From Streptomyces sp. IMTB 2501 (GTDB taxonomy: Bacteria > Actinomycetota > Actinomycetes > Streptomycetales > Streptomycetaceae), in assembly GCF_001953885.1 (NCBI RefSeq), contig NZ_MQUS01000011.1, positions 1 through 64,000 on the forward strand: a stretch of 64,000 bases of DNA. The letters are read 5' to 3'. Below the pieces are notes generated by a model. That model saw nothing but the letters and a program-made list of their open reading frames with translations, had not been told where the DNA came from and ran no database searches. Both the position numbers and the translations under genes were made by a program. Below, piece after piece: positions 7,531 to 15,584 of the stretch. Numbering within the stretch: position 1 is the first letter of the stretch; every line of letters starts with the position of its first letter.

Positions 7531-8130
7531 AGGATATTCCCCCGTTCGGCCTTGCTGAACGACCAAGGATACCGGCTGTCCGGTTTTCCATGACTCGGTA
7601 AACCCGGGCGAGAACGGGGAGATCCGGCGTCGGCTGCTCGACTGTGGCAGGGGCGGGACAAAAGCCGGTTCTTCTGTGGCAGAACCGGGACGATCGCGTG
7701 GCTTCAGCCCTTCTTCCAGAAGGAATTCGAATAGCTTCCACAAGAAACCCTAATAGGTACCGAGCGACGCCTTCTTGCGGTGGCCGGGGAAGCTGCCGCC
7801 GAAGCCGTCGACGGCAACAGGGTCATCACTCGACGCCGGCCGGCCTTGGAAGTTCCACAGCCCGGGGTCAGGGTGCGGCGGGCGTCGGATCGGGTGAGCA
7901 CGAGCGGAAGAGGAGGCCGTTCCACGCTCCGAGCGCGCGGGCCATGCGCGCCACGAGGGCCGCCTTCAAGGGTCTTCGAGGGACGGCAAGGGTCTTCGAG
8001 GGACAGCAAGGTGACGAGCCCACCTGCTCACAAGAATGCGGCCGCGCTGGTGGCCGGGCCCCTGGGCGACGTCCCCGGCGCGATACTCACGCTCCACCTC
8101 GCTGACACGTCAGCACGGAAAACCGGCACA
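7531..8130. other. 600-base stretch without a gene, with a 20-bp tandem repeat
   Basis: No supported coding region. The regulator's leader lies at the left. A 20-bp unit starting GGTCTTCGAGGG is repeated in tandem at 7971-7990 and 7991-8010, differing at one base. Its first 12 bases recur inverted at 947-958 near the other end of the segment. Open frames here lack ribosome-binding sites and recognisable sequence. Confidence 0.45.
7971..8010. repeat. 20-bp direct tandem repeat (two copies)
   Basis: Two adjacent 20-base units differing only at G/A in position 15. Located 170-210 bases from the tRNA-Ala 3' end. Confidence 0.85.
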
Positions 8131-8170
8131 AAAAGACCCCTCCAACCACGTTTCCGCAGCTCAGAGGGGC
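8131..8170 (-). terminator. tRNA-Ala terminator
   Basis: On the - strand, GCCCCTC pairs with GAGGGG(T) across about 21 bases and is followed by TCTTTTT, just after the tRNA 3' end. Confidence 0.7.
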
Positions 8171-8179
8171 TTTGATAAG

Positions 8180-8252
8180 TGGAGCCTAGGGGAGTCGAAC
8201 CCCTGACATCCGCCATGCAAAGACGGCGCTCTACCAACTGAGCTAAGGCCCC
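8180..8252 (-). tRNA. tRNA-Ala (anticodon UGC)
   Basis: A 73-base cloverleaf. The acceptor GGGGCCU pairs with AGGCUCC and includes the alanine identity pair G3:U70. It has the D arm GCUC/GAGC, the anticodon stem CCGUC/GGCGG with loop UUUGCAU, and the T arm AGGGG-UUCGACU-CCCCU. The 3' CCA is not encoded. The 3' end faces the accessory segment, the usual orientation for integration at a tRNA. Confidence 0.97.
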
Positions 8253-8384
8253 GGGAAGCAGCGACCTGCCGGAGATGTCGCGTTCCGGCGGGTGCTGCAG
8301 ACCAGAGTACCGGGTCACCCCCGGTGTTCCGCAAAAAGATTGGGGGTCCCCGCAGATGACCACTCTCCGTAAGATGCTCGACGT

Positions 8385-8402
8385 GGTTCGCTACAGCGAA
8401 CC
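8385..8402. promoter_or_regulatory. inverted repeat ahead of the HTH gene
   Basis: Perfect 8-2-8 inverted repeat (GGTTCGCT, two bases, AGCGAACC), 34 bases before the start of the helix-turn-helix gene. It fits an autoregulatory operator, though that is inference. Confidence 0.45.
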
Positions 8403-8435
8403 GCGGTTTTTCAGGGGAAGCGATGGGGAGACGCA

Positions 8436-8984
8436 ATGGACGCCGCACAGCAGGAAGCCACCGCGAGAGCGCGGGAGCTGCAGCGGAACTGGTACGGAGA
8501 GCCGTTGGGGGCGCTCTTCCGTAAGCTCATCGAAGATCTCGGGCTCAATCAGGCCCGTCTCGCGGCGGTCCTGGGGCTGTCCGCTCCGATGCTCTCGCAG
8601 CTGATGAGCGGCCAGCGCGCGAAGATCGGCAATCCCGCCGTGGTCCAGCGGGTGCAGCTGCTGCAGGAGCTGGCGGCCCAGGTCGCGGACGGCAGTGTGA
8701 GTGCCGCCGAGGCGACCCAGCGCATGGAGGAGATCAAGAAGTCGCAGGGGGGCTCCGTGCTCAGCAACACCACCCAGACCACGAGCGGTTCGGGCGCGCC
8801 GACGGTCAAGCGGGTGGTCCGCGAGATCCAGTCGCTGCTGCGCTCGGTGGCCGCCGCGGGCGACATCATCGATGCCGCCGACAGCCTCGCCCCGACCCAC
8901 CCGGAACTGGCTGAGTTCCTCCGCGTCTACGGCGCCGGCCGCACCTCCGACGCCGTCGCGCACTACCAGTCCCACCAGAACTAG
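8436..8984 (+). CDS. helix-turn-helix DNA-binding protein
   Basis: A 182-residue protein with one XRE-like helix-turn-helix at about residues 32-60 (LGLNQARLAAVLGLSAPMLS), followed by a polar linker rich in Ser/Thr and a helical C-terminal part (VVREIQSLLRSVAAAGDIIDAAD). No ligand-binding or kinase domain is visible. It lies between tRNA-Ala and the Ser/Thr kinase and is transcribed with the kinase. Such proteins recur beside this tRNA in Streptomyces (recollection, not searched). Targets are unknown; the inverted repeat in its leader suggests self-control. Confidence 0.8.
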   Translation: MDAAQQEATARARELQRNWYGEPLGALFRKLIEDLGLNQARLAAVLGLSAPMLSQLMSGQRAKIGNPAVVQRVQLLQELAAQVADGSVSAAEATQRMEEIKKSQGGSVLSNTTQTTSGSGAPTVKRVVREIQSLLRSVAAAGDIIDAADSLAPTHPELAEFLRVYGAGRTSDAVAHYQSHQN

Positions 8985-9161
8985 CAGCTCCGGCCCGGTT
9001 CACGGAGGGGGTCCGGGAGCCGGGCCGGGGCCCAGGTCCCTGGGGGGATCGGGGGACAGCGGGACCAGTCCTCGGGCGAGGACGGGGTCGTATCACTCAT
9101 CTCACTCACCCAGTCATCGCGGGGGAGAGACCGGGGAAGGTCAGGGGGAAGCGAGAGAAGC

Positions 9162-9191
9162 GGGGAAGCGGGGAAGCGGGGAAGTAAGGGG
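9162..9191 (+). promoter_or_regulatory. G-quadruplex-capable motif before the kinase gene
   Basis: Four runs of GGGG (9162, 9170, 9178, 9188) separated by 4, 4 and 6 bases on the coding strand, 46 bases before the kinase start. It is built from three tandem GCGGGGAA units within a longer purine tract. Confidence 0.6.
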
Positions 9192-9236
9192 ACAGAGGGA
9201 CTGGCGGGGGGCCAGGGGGAGGAGTGATGGGCTTTC

Positions 9237-10733
9237 ATGGGTGAGGTCTTCGCCGGACGGTACGAGCTGGCCGACCCGATCGGACGCGGTGGCGTGGGCG
9301 CCGTATGGCGCGCCTGGGACCACCGCCGACGGCGCTATGTGGCCGCCAAGGTGCTCCAGCAGCGCGACGCCCACTCCCTGCTGCGCTTCGTCCGCGAGCA
9401 GGCCCTGCGGATCGATCACCCGCATGTCCTCGCCCCGGCCAGCTGGGCCGCCGACGACGACAAGGTGCTCTTCACCATGGACCTGGTCGGCGGCGGCTCA
9501 CTGGTCCATCTCGTCGGTGACTACGGCCCCCTGCCGCCCGCGTTCGTGTGCACCCTGCTCGACCAGCTGCTGTCCGGCCTCGCCGCCGTCCACGCCGAGG
9601 GCGTCATCCACCGGGACATCAAGCCCGCCAACGTCCTCCTCGAAGCCACCGGAACCGGCCGGCCGCGGCTGCGGCTGTCCGACTTCGGCATCGCCATGCG
9701 GCTCGGCGAACCCCGGCTGACGGAGACCAACCTCGTGGTGGGCACGCCCGGTTATCTCGCGCCCGAGCAGATGCTCGGCTCCGAACCCGACTTCCCCGCC
9801 GACCTGTTCGCCGTGGGGCTGGTCGCGCTGTATCTCCTCGAAGGCGCCAAGCCCGACGCCAAGGCGCTCGTGGAGCACTTCGCGGACCACGGGACGCCCG
9901 GGCCGCCCAAGGGCATCCCGGAGCCGCTCTGGCAGGTCGTCGCCACCCTGCTCCAGCCCGACCCGGACGCGCGCTTCCGCACCGCCACGGGTGCCCGCAA
10001 GGCCCTCGCCACCGCCGCGGAACTCCTGCCGGAGCCCGAACCCGACGACGAGCTGATCGAGATCTTCGACCAACTGGGGCCGCTCCCACCCGGGTTCGCC
10101 CCCGAAGGCCCCCTCAAGCAGGCCTCCGGAGTGGCCCTGGAACTGGTCGAGCCGGTCGAGGGCGCGGACACGACTCCGGCGCCGGATGCCGGCCCCGGCC
10201 CCGGCACGGCTTCCCACGACGACCCGGGCACCGGCTCCCTCTCGGACACCGGCAGCTTCCGTCTCCCGCCTCCCCAAGAGCCCTCCACTCCCGAGCGGTA
10301 CCGCCAAGAGCCCCCGGCCCCTGAGCCGTACCACCGACAACCACCCCAGCACGCCGTCGAGCAGCTGCCTCAGGCCGCCACTCCCTCCCCCTACCCCTCG
10401 TACGTCCCACAGCCCCAGCCCCCGTCCGAACCCTCCTCCCAACTCCCGCCCCACCAGCCGTACTTCTCTCCCCACACCCCCACCCCGAGCGCGACGACAG
10501 GGCATCGTGGCGATGCCTCCACCGCTTCGTACACCACCCAGAACGCGCAGGTTCCGCCTCCGCCCCCGCCTCGGCCGGTCTCCGGCGCGCCCGCGCAACG
10601 GCACAGGGCGAGCCGGTCGCGCCGGGCGGGCCGGAGTCGGCGGAGCGGGCCGCCGGCCAAGGTGGCGATCCCGATGCTGCTCCTGGCCCTGGCCTGTTAC
10701 GCGGTGGGCTTCTGGGCGTTGACCCGGGTCTGA
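9237..10733 (+). CDS. Ser/Thr protein kinase, single-pass membrane protein
   Basis: A 498-residue Hanks-type kinase. All catalytic motifs are intact in residues 8-260: GRGGVGAVW loop, AAK lysine, HRDIKPANVLL catalytic loop, SDFGIAM, and the GTPGYLAPEQ activation segment. Residues about 290-475 are a Pro/Ser-rich disordered juxtamembrane region. A single transmembrane helix (PMLLLALACYAVGFWAL) sits at the very C-terminus with almost nothing outside, so there is no extracellular sensor such as PASTA. Its substrate is unknown. The 3' end overlaps the converging secreted-protein gene by 37 bases. The leader carries a G-quadruplex-like motif. Confidence 0.9.
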   Translation: MGEVFAGRYELADPIGRGGVGAVWRAWDHRRRRYVAAKVLQQRDAHSLLRFVREQALRIDHPHVLAPASWAADDDKVLFTMDLVGGGSLVHLVGDYGPLPPAFVCTLLDQLLSGLAAVHAEGVIHRDIKPANVLLEATGTGRPRLRLSDFGIAMRLGEPRLTETNLVVGTPGYLAPEQMLGSEPDFPADLFAVGLVALYLLEGAKPDAKALVEHFADHGTPGPPKGIPEPLWQVVATLLQPDPDARFRTATGARKALATAAELLPEPEPDDELIEIFDQLGPLPPGFAPEGPLKQASGVALELVEPVEGADTTPAPDAGPGPGTASHDDPGTGSLSDTGSFRLPPPQEPSTPERYRQEPPAPEPYHRQPPQHAVEQLPQAATPSPYPSYVPQPQPPSEPSSQLPPHQPYFSPHTPTPSATTGHRGDASTASYTTQNAQVPPPPPPRPVSGAPAQRHRASRSRRAGRSRRSGPPAKVAIPMLLLALACYAVGFWALTRV

Positions 10734-12100
10734 GCCCGCCGTGCCGTCACGGTCCAGACGGCGAGCACCAGCAGCAGCGCGGTCCCCAGACCGATTCCGC
10801 CGATCGCTACGAGCCTCATCCCGGAGTCGCCCCCGCCCCCGGTGCTCCCGGTGCCCCCCGTGCCCCCAGTGAGCGCCGCCGCCTGGTCCGGCCCGGTGAG
10901 CGTGAACACATCGCCCGGCACGGGCCGCCCGGCGTACTGCGGCCCCGCATGCGCCCGCCCGGTCACCCGGACCCGCAGCGTCACACCGAACGGACCCCGC
11001 CCGTACAGGCTGGTCAGCTGCTCGCTGAGATGCAGAACCAGGTAGTAGTCGCCGGCGAAGCGGACCGAGGTCACCCCGGCGGGAGCGGCGTAGCGGTTGG
11101 CGTACTCCACCGGCGGGAGCGGTGCGAGTACGGCGGGCTTCCGGATGCCGGTGTAGCCGAGGGCGGCGTCCTCGGCGTAGCCGCGGACGGGGTTGTAGAG
11201 GGAGAGGTTCAATGCGCCGCCGACATACCCGTGCCCCGAGGCACCGTCCAGTTCGGCCGAGGCGTTCAGTTGCCGGCCCCAGTCGACCGGCACCTTGTAG
11301 AACCGGGTCTCACCGGGCACCAGACCGGTCCGCCACACCCCTTGGCCCAGCGGGCGGGCCGAGGCGAAACCGGTGCCGCCGGAGGCGTCGCGGGGCGTAC
11401 CGCCGAGCGGCTCGGGGGTGGCGGAGTCCCAGGTCTGCGGTGCGGAGGTGGAGCCGGCCCGGGCCGGGCGCGGTTCCGTGGCGGGCGCGATCTCCAGGTC
11501 CCAGCGCTGTGCCGGGGCTGCCGTACCGGAGCCCTCGGCGTCGAGGCGCTGGACGAGCACAGAGAACGTCCCCTTGCCCTGGCACAGCGTCTTGCCCGCC
11601 TCCCGCTGTCCCAGCGCGGTGACCGGGCGCGGGCTGAGCCCCGCCCCGAAACGGGCGGAGGCGTAGCCGCAGGGCGTGCCGTGCGCGTCCTGGACCGACA
11701 CCCTGATGCCGTCGGTGGCGGAGACGGTGGCGTTCGCCGGGGGTACGGCGGTGACGGGGACGTAGGCCGTGTCGGCGGCGGTGAGGTCGAGCCGGTAGTA
11801 GAGGCTGCCGTTCCTCGGCAGGGAGCTGCGGTAGACACGGCCGGGGTCCAGCCGTTCGGCCGTCGCCGGGTCCGGCGTGCCCGCGACATCGCGGGCGCCG
11901 GGTGCGAAGGCGTACGACCGCCCGTCCTCAGCGGCGGCAGCGGGCGCGGTCGCGGTACCGGCCGCCGGCAGGACGAGCAGCGCACACAGTCCCGACAGCA
12001 GAACCGTCCGCAGCGCACCGGCGCCGAAGACCGCCCGCCGGCCGAACCGCCCCTCCCGCTCCCGCCACCGCCACGCCGTACGTCGCCCTCGCCCCCGCAC
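10697..12100 (-). CDS. secreted, C-terminally membrane-anchored protein of unknown function
   Basis: A 467-residue protein with an Arg-rich N-terminus, a signal peptide (LRTVLLSGLCALLVLPAAGTATA) ending near AAAAED, a long Gly/Ala-rich extracellular body, a flexible GGTGGTGSTGGGG linker and one C-terminal transmembrane helix (IGGIGLGTALLLVLAVWTV) with a short basic tail. I chose the GTG at 12100 because AGGGGAGGG precedes it; an upstream ATG at 12142 is weaker. Two Cys in the body may form a disulfide. No enzyme motif is seen. It converges on, and overlaps, the kinase gene. Confidence 0.7.
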   Translation of the reverse strand: MRGRGRRTAWRWREREGRFGRRAVFGAGALRTVLLSGLCALLVLPAAGTATAPAAAAEDGRSYAFAPGARDVAGTPDPATAERLDPGRVYRSSLPRNGSLYYRLDLTAADTAYVPVTAVPPANATVSATDGIRVSVQDAHGTPCGYASARFGAGLSPRPVTALGQREAGKTLCQGKGTFSVLVQRLDAEGSGTAAPAQRWDLEIAPATEPRPARAGSTSAPQTWDSATPEPLGGTPRDASGGTGFASARPLGQGVWRTGLVPGETRFYKVPVDWGRQLNASAELDGASGHGYVGGALNLSLYNPVRGYAEDAALGYTGIRKPAVLAPLPPVEYANRYAAPAGVTSVRFAGDYYLVLHLSEQLTSLYGRGPFGVTLRVRVTGRAHAGPQYAGRPVPGDVFTLTGPDQAAALTGGTGGTGSTGGGGDSGMRLVAIGGIGLGTALLLVLAVWTVTARRAQTRVNAQKPTA

Positions 12101-12204
12101 GTGCCGCCCTCCCCTGGTCGCACTCTCCGTACCGGACCACATGAACGCCTACAGCACCCGCCGGGCCCCCGCAACAGGAAGCGGCACTGGAGGGGCAACA
12201 CAAA

Positions 12205-12230
12205 ACCCCGACCGCGCAGGCGGTCGGGGT
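12205..12230 (-). terminator. terminator after the DLW-39 gene
   Basis: Eleven-bp GC-rich stem (12205-12215 with 12220-12230) and a 4-base loop, 25 bases past the DLW-39 stop on the - strand. Confidence 0.8.
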
Positions 12231-12254
12231 CTGTTCAGATTCTGGTATCGGCAC

Positions 12255-12383
12255 TCACGAACCCGTGGGCACGGAGTCAGTCGCCTCCGTCCACAGATCC
12301 TGCTCGGCGCGATCCGCCTGGATCTGGCGGTACACGAGGAGCCCGCCGATGGCGGCCAGTGCGACCAGGAGCAGCTTCTTCAC
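12255..12383 (-). CDS. DLW-39 family small membrane protein
   Basis: A 42-residue protein: KKLLLVALAAIGGLLVYRQIQ forms one membrane helix, followed by the family's EQDLW motif. The family is a short, conserved actinobacterial protein usually found near the replication origin; its function is unknown. Start: the GTG at 12383 with a GAGGT nine bases upstream, giving the usual size of about 40 residues. It has its own terminator and a leader with a short inverted repeat. Confidence 0.85.
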   Translation of the reverse strand: MKKLLLVALAAIGGLLVYRQIQADRAEQDLWTEATDSVPTGS

Positions 12384-12732
12384 CGCGCGACCTCGTCTTT
12401 CCTTGACGTAGGGGACCTCTGGCGCCCGACTATACACACCGACCGATATCGATCGGTTATCTGCGTCGGGCCCCAACTCCCGCCTCCGGCAGCGCAATAG
12501 CCCTGGTCCGGCGCCGTTCCGATCGGAGGGTGATCACACCTCCACGGACCGTTACTTTGCTCCCTCTTCGCTCACCCTCACCAGCTTTTGGGAGTTTTCC
12601 GGCCCTCTTACCGCCATCCGGGTGGTGTTGATCTGAACATCGACGCGCCACGGGCGTAGGTCCACCACTTCGCGGCCCACATACACATCATGAGGAAAGT
12701 ACGCAAATCGCCCAACCCGAAAGTGAGGGGCC
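12384..12732. other. divergent intergenic region with a short inverted repeat
   Basis: About 350 bases between two divergent small genes. ACCGAT and ATCGGT flank a 4-base centre at 12442-12457. On the - strand TATAGT at 12430-12435 could be a -10 for the DLW-39 gene, with no clear -35. Nothing else is seen. Confidence 0.35.
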
Positions 12733-13077
12733 ATGACCCAGAACAAGGTCATGAACCTGTGGACCGCCATCGTCACCGCCTTCCTCGCGCTGTGCACGGC
12801 GCTCGGACTCATCACCACCACGACCGCCACGACCGCGACGGCGGCACCTCAGACCGAGAGCACCCGCACCGGTACCGCACAGCGGACCGTCCCGACGATC
12901 CCGGCGCCACGCCACTGGGCCTGGTCCTATTCCAGAGCACTGCCCCCCACGATGAAGCAACGCATCCGGGCCGAGGCCCACGGAAAGTCCCCGAGCTGCC
13001 GACAGCGTCCCCTCACCGACACCCCGGAGAGCACGGCCGTTCCTGAAGAACCCACGGCGGCGAGACTCGACTGCTGA
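12733..13077 (+). CDS. small secreted or membrane-anchored protein
   Basis: A 114-residue protein with an N-terminal hydrophobic stretch (LWTAIVTAFLALCTALGLITT) that may be a signal peptide or anchor, then a Thr/Ala-rich part, a conserved-looking PAPRHWAWSYSRALPPTMKQRI core and a C-terminal Cys. It looks like a small family restricted to Streptomyces (possibly DUF6344, from memory). No enzyme motif. GTGAGGGG precedes the ATG. It is followed by a strong terminator at 13153-13180. Confidence 0.65.
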   Translation: MTQNKVMNLWTAIVTAFLALCTALGLITTTTATTATAAPQTESTRTGTAQRTVPTIPAPRHWAWSYSRALPPTMKQRIRAEAHGKSPSCRQRPLTDTPESTAVPEEPTAARLDC

Positions 13078-13152
13078 CCCTCCGCCTCCCCCTCGCAACA
13101 CCGCGACGTCTCGACACAGGGCGACTTGCGTACGCATCAGTCGATACGGACA

Positions 13153-13180
13153 GACCCCCGGCCAGGTTGGGCCGGGGGTC
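13153..13180 (+). terminator. terminator after the small secreted protein
   Basis: Eleven-bp perfect GC stem (13153-13163 with 13170-13180) followed by TTGCGCTGTT. Confidence 0.8.
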
Positions 13181-13276
13181 TTGCGCTGTTCTCACCCGCC
13201 GTTGTCACCCGGGCGACATGACGGACACCATGGCGCACACACCCACTCCGCTCCCGGAAAGGTGGTGAGTGCCGCC

Positions 13277-14044
13277 GTGTCCCGGCGCGTCACCGTCATA
13301 ACCGCTGTCCACGGCCCGTCCGCGCGCTTCCTGACGGAGGCCCACGCCTCCCTGTGCGAGCAGCGGCTGCCCGGTGGCTGGGACTGGGAATGGGTGATCC
13401 AGCAGGACGGCACGACGGACGAGGTCCGCGCGTACGTCCCGGACGACGCGCGCGTGAGCTTCGGCCGGGGCCGGCCGGGCGGGCCCGGAGTCGCCCGTAC
13501 GATCGCGCTGGCGCGCGCCGGGGGCACGTATGTGAAGGTCCTGGACGCGGACGACCGGCTCACGCCGGGCACCCTGGCCCGCGATCTGGCCGTGCTGGAG
13601 GCGGACCGCACCATCGGCTGGACGACATCCCGGGCCCTCGACCTGCTGCCCGACGGCTCCACGGCCGGTTTCCCGGACGACCCGGACGACGGCCCGCTCG
13701 ACCGCGGTTCCGTGCTCGATCACTGGAAGCGGAACGACTTCCGCGCCCCGGTCCATCCGGCGACCCTCTGCGTCCGGCGGGAGCTGCTCGTCGCACTCGG
13801 CGGCTGGATGGCCCTGCCGGCCTCCGAGGACACGGGCCTGCTGCTGGCGCTGGACGCGGTGAGCCGCGGCTGGTTCTCGGCGGAGGCCGGCCTGCTGTAC
13901 CGCAAGTGGGACGGCCAGGTCACGGGCCAGGCGTCCCATGTAGACCCCGTCGAGCGCGCGGCCCGTACGACGGTCACCGAGGCGCGGGCCCGCGCCCTGG
14001 CCGACCTCGGGTGGACCTACCCGGCCGACGCCCACACTCCCTGA
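13277..14044 (+). CDS. family 2 glycosyltransferase
   Basis: A 255-residue GT-A fold enzyme. Seen: the N-terminal VTVITAVHGPSARFL nucleotide-sugar strand, WEWVIQQDGTTDEV, the GVARTIALARAGG helix and the metal-binding DADDRLTPG (DxD). The acceptor is unknown. Start: three GTG codons cluster at 13262, 13265 and 13277; GGTGGTGAG upstream favours the last, but the start is uncertain by a few residues. No neighbouring polysaccharide cluster suggests the product. The gene converges with the ferredoxin gene. Confidence 0.8.
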   Translation: MSRRVTVITAVHGPSARFLTEAHASLCEQRLPGGWDWEWVIQQDGTTDEVRAYVPDDARVSFGRGRPGGPGVARTIALARAGGTYVKVLDADDRLTPGTLARDLAVLEADRTIGWTTSRALDLLPDGSTAGFPDDPDDGPLDRGSVLDHWKRNDFRAPVHPATLCVRRELLVALGGWMALPASEDTGLLLALDAVSRGWFSAEAGLLYRKWDGQVTGQASHVDPVERAARTTVTEARARALADLGWTYPADAHTP

Positions 14045-14090
14045 ACCACCGCCCGAGCACGTCGAGTTACGGTCCGAGGACGTTGAGTTG

Positions 14091-14276
14091 TCACTTGAGC
14101 GTGATCGCCTGAGACGGGCACTTCTCGACCGCTTCCAGGACCCGCGGGTCGTCGGCGGACTCCTCCCGGCCGGGCCTTACGACGCCGTATCCGTCGTCGA
14201 ACGCGAACACGTCCGGCGCCCGGTGCGCGCACTCGGCGGAGCCGTAGCACAGCGAGCGGTCGACGGAGACCTTCAT
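14091..14276 (-). CDS. ferredoxin, 3Fe-4S type
   Basis: A 61-residue ferredoxin. It has the short Streptomyces P450-partner pattern: CYGSAEC, then HRAPDVF, and near the end CPSQAI. Three Cys are placed for a 3Fe-4S cluster, while the position of a fourth Cys is a non-Cys residue. Start: the ATG at 14276 with GGAGGG upstream. No cytochrome P450 is adjacent, so the redox partner must be elsewhere. It converges with the glycosyltransferase gene. Confidence 0.88.
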   Translation of the reverse strand: MKVSVDRSLCYGSAECAHRAPDVFAFDDGYGVVRPGREESADDPRVLEAVEKCPSQAITLK

Positions 14277-14353
14277 ACGCCCTCCAGCCCTAGACGGTGG
14301 CTTCCAGGACGTCACTGCCCGGCGAACGGCACACCGAACCGGACCCGTGCGCG

Positions 14354-14836
14354 CTACCCCTGCCCGCCGGCGACCGAGAGCCAGTGGGCCACCCGGCGGA
14401 CCGTCGGCTCGTCGAGCAGCTCGGCCATCGCCCGTACCGCCTCACCGTCCTCGGCGCCCAGGTCGTACAGGCCCGCCTTGCTCAGACCGGCCAGGAGGAC
14501 CTGGTGCCGACGGCCGGTCATGCGTTCCGCGAGCTTGGCCGGCGCACCGGCGCCGGGCGCGGGCGGGGCGGCGGGGGCAGGGGCGGTTTCCCTCGCGGTA
14601 GGGGCGTCGAAGAGGTGCCAGGCGCCGTCAGTGCCGTCATCGGGGCCCCACAGCGCGACCGTCACCTCCTCGCCGCGCGCCCGCACGGTCTGGGTCATGT
14701 CGCCGACGGCGTACAGCACCGGAGCCCGGTCGGGGGACTCGGCGCCCACCGTCCAGGAGTCCTGGTCAGGCCGGTGGAACATCGCGACCCAGCGCGGGGC
14801 ACCGGGCGGTGGCGGGCACGGGGGACGTTTCTGCAT
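14354..14836 (-). CDS. hypothetical protein (160 aa)
   Basis: A 160-residue soluble protein: an N-terminal part with WVAMFHRPDQDSWTVG and VTVALWGPDDG, an Ala/Pro linker, and a C-terminal helical part (KLAERMTGRRHQVLLAGLSKAGLYDLGAED in pieces). No known motif is recognised. The ATG at 14836 has AAGGGG nine bases upstream. It lies 77 bases upstream of the ferredoxin on the same strand. Confidence 0.6.
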   Translation of the reverse strand: MQKRPPCPPPPGAPRWVAMFHRPDQDSWTVGAESPDRAPVLYAVGDMTQTVRARGEEVTVALWGPDDGTDGAWHLFDAPTARETAPAPAAPPAPGAGAPAKLAERMTGRRHQVLLAGLSKAGLYDLGAEDGEAVRAMAELLDEPTVRRVAHWLSVAGGQG

Positions 14837-15032
14837 GGCACACACCCCTTCGGGAACAGGACGCTCACCCCTGCGGGAACAGCCGGCGGAGGGAACCGTA
14901 TCTGACGGCTCGTCAGATGACCAGGGTCCGCCCGGACCCGACCCGTGCTTCTGGTCTCTTCACGGCCGGCATGGCACCCTGCCCGCACCCCGGAGCGGGG
15001 TGCGGTGTCGTCCCGGACGAGGGAGGCCGAGG

Positions 15033-15584
15033 ATGGGCGAACAGGAAGCAGCAACAGCCGCCGGAGCGATCACGGAGGCCGAAGCGCTGCGCAGGCTCCA
15101 CGGGGCCCGCGCGCACAGCGCCCACGACCGCGCGGTCGCCGCGTGCCGGTACGCCGGTGTCGGTCAGGACCAGGCCGAGGTCGTACCGAGGGACCCCGTC
15201 GGCCGGGCCGCCAACGCGCTGCGGCTGTCAGCCAAGTCCCTCGCCGCGCTGACCGCGGCCGCCCCAGATCCCGCAGCGGACGCCCGCTGCGCCCGCAACG
15301 CCGCCGCCACCGCGGCACTGGCCGCCCAGGTGGCCGCGGCACGGGACGGCGACACCACACCCTCGGCCACGACATCCGTCACGGCATCGCCCACGGCGTC
15401 CGCCGTCGCCTGCACCACGGCTCTGCGCGCCGCGCTCGCGGCCTCCCAGGCCGCCGCGGCCGCTGCCGGGGGCAGTGCGCGGGGCCAGGACGCGGCCCTG
15501 AACGCCTGCGCCGAGGAGGCCGAGCGGCACGCCGTGGCCACGGCCCGCGCGGCCGGCTGGTTCGAAGCGATCACGACCAACTGA
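15033..15584 (+). CDS. Ala-rich hypothetical protein (183 aa)
   Basis: A 183-residue, alanine-rich, probably helical protein with four Cys and no recognisable family. GGGAGGCCGAGG precedes the ATG, and G/C-rich third positions favour this frame over the long antisense frame on the other strand. No signal peptide is obvious. It stands alone between divergent or distant genes, with a parS site 44 bases past its stop. Confidence 0.55.
   Translation: MGEQEAATAAGAITEAEALRRLHGARAHSAHDRAVAACRYAGVGQDQAEVVPRDPVGRAANALRLSAKSLAALTAAAPDPAADARCARNAAATAALAAQVAAARDGDTTPSATTSVTASPTASAVACTTALRAALAASQAAAAAAGGSARGQDAALNACAEEAERHAVATARAAGWFEAITTN

Noticed and set aside
7644..8105. 153-codon frame between the MmyB-type regulator and tRNA-Ala that might be a leftover integrase or excisionase
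   Set aside because: Arg/Ser/Gly shadow-like sequence without an integrase motif or ribosome-binding site.
8290..8335. Promoter of tRNA-Ala (TTGCGG and TACTCT on the - strand)
   Set aside because: Spacing of 19 and weak -35; too uncertain to list as a feature.
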